This document shows positions 61,536 through 64,000 of a DNA stretch of 64,000 nucleotides, piece after piece. Source of the DNA: Flavobacterium hibernum (GTDB lineage: Bacteria; Bacteroidota; Bacteroidia; Flavobacteriales; Flavobacteriaceae); the NCBI RefSeq assembly GCF_000832125.1, contig NZ_JPRK01000002.1, forward strand, positions 372,001 through 436,000. Reading direction: 5' to 3'. Both the position numbers and the translations under genes were made by a program. The stretch's first letter is position 1; each line of letters begins with the position of its first letter. The notes below the pieces were generated by a model that was not told the origin of the DNA, did not search any database, and was given only the letters and a program-made list of their open reading frames with translations.

Positions 61536-62576
61536 TTAGATAGAATTTCGATCAATAAAATTAAACGGAACTTTTACTTGTCCTTTTTCTTTATTCAAAA
61601 TCATTCTGGCAGCGGTTTCTCCCATCACATTAAAATCTGTAGACATAACTGTGATTCCTAATAATTCTTTAAGAGGGGTATCATTATAAGAGATCACACC
61701 AATATCTTTTCCTAAAACATATTCTTCATCACGAATTTGCTTCATTAAATTAACCAAGTCAGACTCTTCAATTGTAATAAACAAATCTCCTTTTTTAAGA
61801 ATCATATCGTCATAAACCTCACTTAGAATTTCAAAATTAATTTCATGTTCCACACAAAACTTTCTAAATCCGTGCAGAATTCTTCTAGGATAAGGATAAA
61901 CAGCTTTTTCAGGATAAACCAGAATTAATTTTTTGTATTTTGATATCTTGGCAATTCCTTCTTTTAAAGCATTGTAAATATCGTTTTCAAAATCCTGGTA
62001 AATTTTAATGATTTCACCGTCCATTCCCAGTTTGATATTATCCATTAGGACAAGTTTATCTTCGGGAATTTTTTGGATTGCTTTAGCTACTTCATCCGTA
62101 AAACTTAAATGTTTTAATTCATCAGTTTTAAAATGAGTTGTAATTACATAGTAATCGTATGCGCCTTCAAATTTGTCAAGTAAATTCAAAAAGAGTGTTT
62201 CGTCGCAATGATAAATATGAAGATCGGTATGTGCATTGGCGCCGAGTGTATTAATAAAAGAGCTGTATGTTTTCATTTTGTACGCACTCACCTTATTAAT
62301 TAAAAATAAAATATTTACTTTCGATTCAAGCTTAGTTCTGGTAATATAATACCCTTTTCCTCTAATAGACGAAATGATTTTTCTTTCCTTTAATATATTG
62401 TAAGCTTTCTCTACCGTATCTCGGGACATATAAAATTCCTCGCTAAAGCTGTTAATTGATGGAATTTTTTGATTTATTTTTAAATTTCCATTAGCAATAT
62501 TCTGTAAGATCGAGTCTACAATTTGTTTGTATTTAGGTACTCTAGAATCTTCGTCTATTTTGATAAGTTTAATCAT
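61536..62576 (-). CDS. rhaR: GntR-type regulator with sugar-binding domain (RhaR-like)
   Basis: A 346-residue regulator. Start taken at ATG 62576 (MIKLIKIDEDSRVPKYKQIV); a TTG 15 bases upstream is in frame. The winged helix is at ~10-75 (LQNIANGNLKINQKIPSINSFSEEFYMSRDTVEKAYNIL) and the rest is a LacI/periplasmic-binding-like effector domain (VNILFLINKVSAYKMKTYSSFINTL, IGVISYNDTPLKELLGITVMSTD). This GntR plus PBP-like arrangement is that of RhaR regulators of rhamnose genes in Bacteroidetes. The divergent rhaT supports this. The effector would be rhamnose or a derivative. Confidence 0.88.
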   Translation of the reverse strand: MIKLIKIDEDSRVPKYKQIVDSILQNIANGNLKINQKIPSINSFSEEFYMSRDTVEKAYNILKERKIISSIRGKGYYITRTKLESKVNILFLINKVSAYKMKTYSSFINTLGANAHTDLHIYHCDETLFLNLLDKFEGAYDYYVITTHFKTDELKHLSFTDEVAKAIQKIPEDKLVLMDNIKLGMDGEIIKIYQDFENDIYNALKEGIAKISKYKKLILVYPEKAVYPYPRRILHGFRKFCVEHEINFEILSEVYDDMILKKGDLFITIEESDLVNLMKQIRDEEYVLGKDIGVISYNDTPLKELLGITVMSTDFNVMGETAARMILNKEKGQVKVPFNFIDRNSI

Positions 62577-62965
62577 GATTGTTTTTTGCAAATTATATCT
62601 GTTTAAATCTAATAGAGATATAATTCTAAATTACATTAAAAAAGATCGCTTAAAATCATACAAATATTCCAGTCAGGGTGGTATTCTTACAAAAACTTGC
62701 GAAATAGATAACGTAGGGTTCTTATTTTGTAAGATTTGTTAATTAGCTCCTAATTGCGGATATAATAATTGCGAAATCGATTGCTAAAATAGAAATTTTA
62801 AATTTATATTTCCAATATTATTGTGTTGTTCTTTGTAATAATATTCAGTTTTAACATAATTGCCAAATCCATAAAGGATAGTACAGGACAGTTTTGTTTT
62901 TTACATTCTATTATTTTACAAAACCAAACTAACTTACCAAACTAACCAAAAAACAAAAAGAATAA
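62577..62965. promoter_or_regulatory. rhaR-rhaT divergent control region, 389 bp
   Basis: A perfect inverted repeat AATTATATCT (62591-62600)/AGATATAATT (62616-62625) lies right in front of the rhaR ATG, and the near-palindrome GCGAAATCGATTGC is at ~62770-62783. Both are candidate RhaR sites for autoregulation and rhaT control. No clear promoter box was assigned for rhaT. Confidence 0.45.
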
Positions 62966-64000
62966 ATGGAGTCATTATTAGGAATTATTTTTCATTCTAT
63001 CGGAGGTTTTTCTTCAGGTAGTTTTTATATGCCTTTTAAAAAAGTTAAAGATTGGGCTTGGGAAAGCTATTGGATTGTTGGAGGTTTTTTCTCATGGTTA
63101 ATAGTTCCGCCAATTGCTGCTTATTTAACGATTCCAAATTTTATTGAAATAATAGCTACAGCATCTCCAACTATAAAAGCTTTCACGTTTACAATGGGAT
63201 TGATTTGGGGAGTAGGAGGACTAACATATGGTTTAGGAGTTCGTTATTTAGGAATGTCTTTAGGAAATTCTATTACCCTAGGTTTTTGCTCAGCTTTTGG
63301 AGCCTTAGTTCCTTCTGTTTATTACGATTTATATCCAACTGATGGAAAAATTTCATTTAGCGATATGCTCACCAGTTCAGGCGGACGTTTAGTTTTACTG
63401 GGTGTAGCCGTTTGTCTTGTTGGTATTGCCATATCTGGAAAAGCAGGAATGCTTAAAGAAAAAGATTTTGCAGTAGGTCATGAAGATAAAGACAAAGATT
63501 TTAATCTGGTAAAAGGTTTAATAATAGCGGTAATATCAGGTATTTTAAGTTCGTTTTTTAATTACGGAATCGAAGCTGGAAAACCAATGGCAGAAACGGC
63601 TGTAAACTACGGTTGTAATCCATTATTTCAAAACAACGTTACTTATATTGTTTTGATGTGGGGAGGTTTAACCACCAATTTTATCTGGTGTATGTACTTA
63701 AATTTTAAAAACAAAACATTCTCAGATTATACCAATAAAAAATCACCAATTGCTAAAAATATACTCTTTTCTGGTATTGCAGGAACCATGTGGTTTTTAC
63801 AATTTTTCTTTTACGGAATGGGAGAAAGTAAATTAGGAAACGGAGCAAGTTCATGGATTTTGCACATGGCAACGATTATTCTAACAGCAAATTTATGGGG
63901 ATTTTATTTGAAAGAGTGGTCAGGAGTTTCTAAAAAAACAATAACAACTTTTGGAGTTGGTATTGGATTAATTATGCTTTCGATAGTTTTAGTGGGAATA
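62966..64000 (+). CDS. rhaT: L-rhamnose/proton symporter, C-terminal end cut by window
   Basis: 345 codons are visible from ATG 62966 to the window edge without a stop. The protein starts MESLLGIIFHSIGGFSSGSFYMPFKKVKDWAWESYWI, the RhaT hallmark, and has about ten membrane segments. GLTYGLGVRYLGMSLGNSITLGFCSAFG is also strongly conserved in RhaT. It imports L-rhamnose, which is released from rhamnogalacturonan. Bacteroidota RhaT are ~345-355 residues, so only a few residues are likely missing. It diverges from rhaR. Confidence 0.95.
   Translation, partial: MESLLGIIFHSIGGFSSGSFYMPFKKVKDWAWESYWIVGGFFSWLIVPPIAAYLTIPNFIEIIATASPTIKAFTFTMGLIWGVGGLTYGLGVRYLGMSLGNSITLGFCSAFGALVPSVYYDLYPTDGKISFSDMLTSSGGRLVLLGVAVCLVGIAISGKAGMLKEKDFAVGHEDKDKDFNLVKGLIIAVISGILSSFFNYGIEAGKPMAETAVNYGCNPLFQNNVTYIVLMWGGLTTNFIWCMYLNFKNKTFSDYTNKKSPIAKNILFSGIAGTMWFLQFFFYGMGESKLGNGASSWILHMATIILTANLWGFYLKEWSGVSKKTITTFGVGIGLIMLSIVLVGI

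Overview
The window comes from a Flavobacterium-like member of the Bacteroidota. The evidence is low-GC DNA, AT-rich spacers, promoters of the TTTG-N19-TAnnTTTG type, a SusC/SusD pair, and exported proteins with type IX secretion (T9SS) or gliding-type C-terminal domains. No rRNA, tRNA, CRISPR array, transposase or prophage gene was seen. The first gene (a zinc-type alcohol dehydrogenase) and the last (rhaT) are cut by the window edges.

Layout. 1-6304: alcohol dehydrogenase tail, an L,D-transpeptidase-like protein, a leucine-rich-repeat T9SS protein, a small unknown protein and a 16-repeat ELWxxDGT T9SS protein. 6940-14609: a tolC-RND-adaptor efflux operon on the minus strand, divergent from a LytS/LytTR two-component pair, followed by a PepSY-like exported protein. 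15286-20325: two SDR dehydrogenases, an AraC regulator, a 2'-5' RNA ligase-like protein, a small unknown and an exported esterase, all on the minus strand.

20617-52142 is a complete-looking pectin utilisation locus. It holds two ExuT-like MFS transporters, kduI, kduD, uxaC, kdgK, kdgA, uxaB and uxaA, then a LacI-family regulator. Next come GH28, SusC, SusD, an esterase, a DUF4861 protein, three tandem GH105 genes, GH43, a PL10-CE8 fusion, a second GH28 and a CE12 rhamnogalacturonan acetylesterase. The implied flow is surface and periplasmic cleavage and de-esterification, uptake by SusCD, GH105 release of unsaturated uronate, and import by ExuT. Galacturonate then passes through UxaC/UxaB/UxaA, and unsaturated uronate through KduI/KduD, to KDG. 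KdgK and KdgA convert KDG to pyruvate and glyceraldehyde 3-phosphate. The palindrome T-G-(T/C)-AATCGATTACA sits directly after the -7 box of three promoters (exuT, kduI, GH28), and a variant lies before the lacI-type gene itself. This marks a compact LacI-family regulon.

52185-56671 is a decay zone: a gliding-type surface protein gene with a frameshift and a stop codon, a surface-protein gene with a stop that runs into a headless thioredoxin-like gene, and a second surface-protein 5' end joined to a beheaded response regulator. 56678-61413 carries a sensor kinase, a YcxB-like membrane protein, an unknown receiver-like protein, a second DUF4861 protein and a short histone H1-like protein. The window ends with a GntR-type rhaR-like regulator divergent from rhaT, which fits rhamnose use alongside rhamnogalacturonan breakdown.

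All functions are inferred from motifs and context read by eye; no database search was run.
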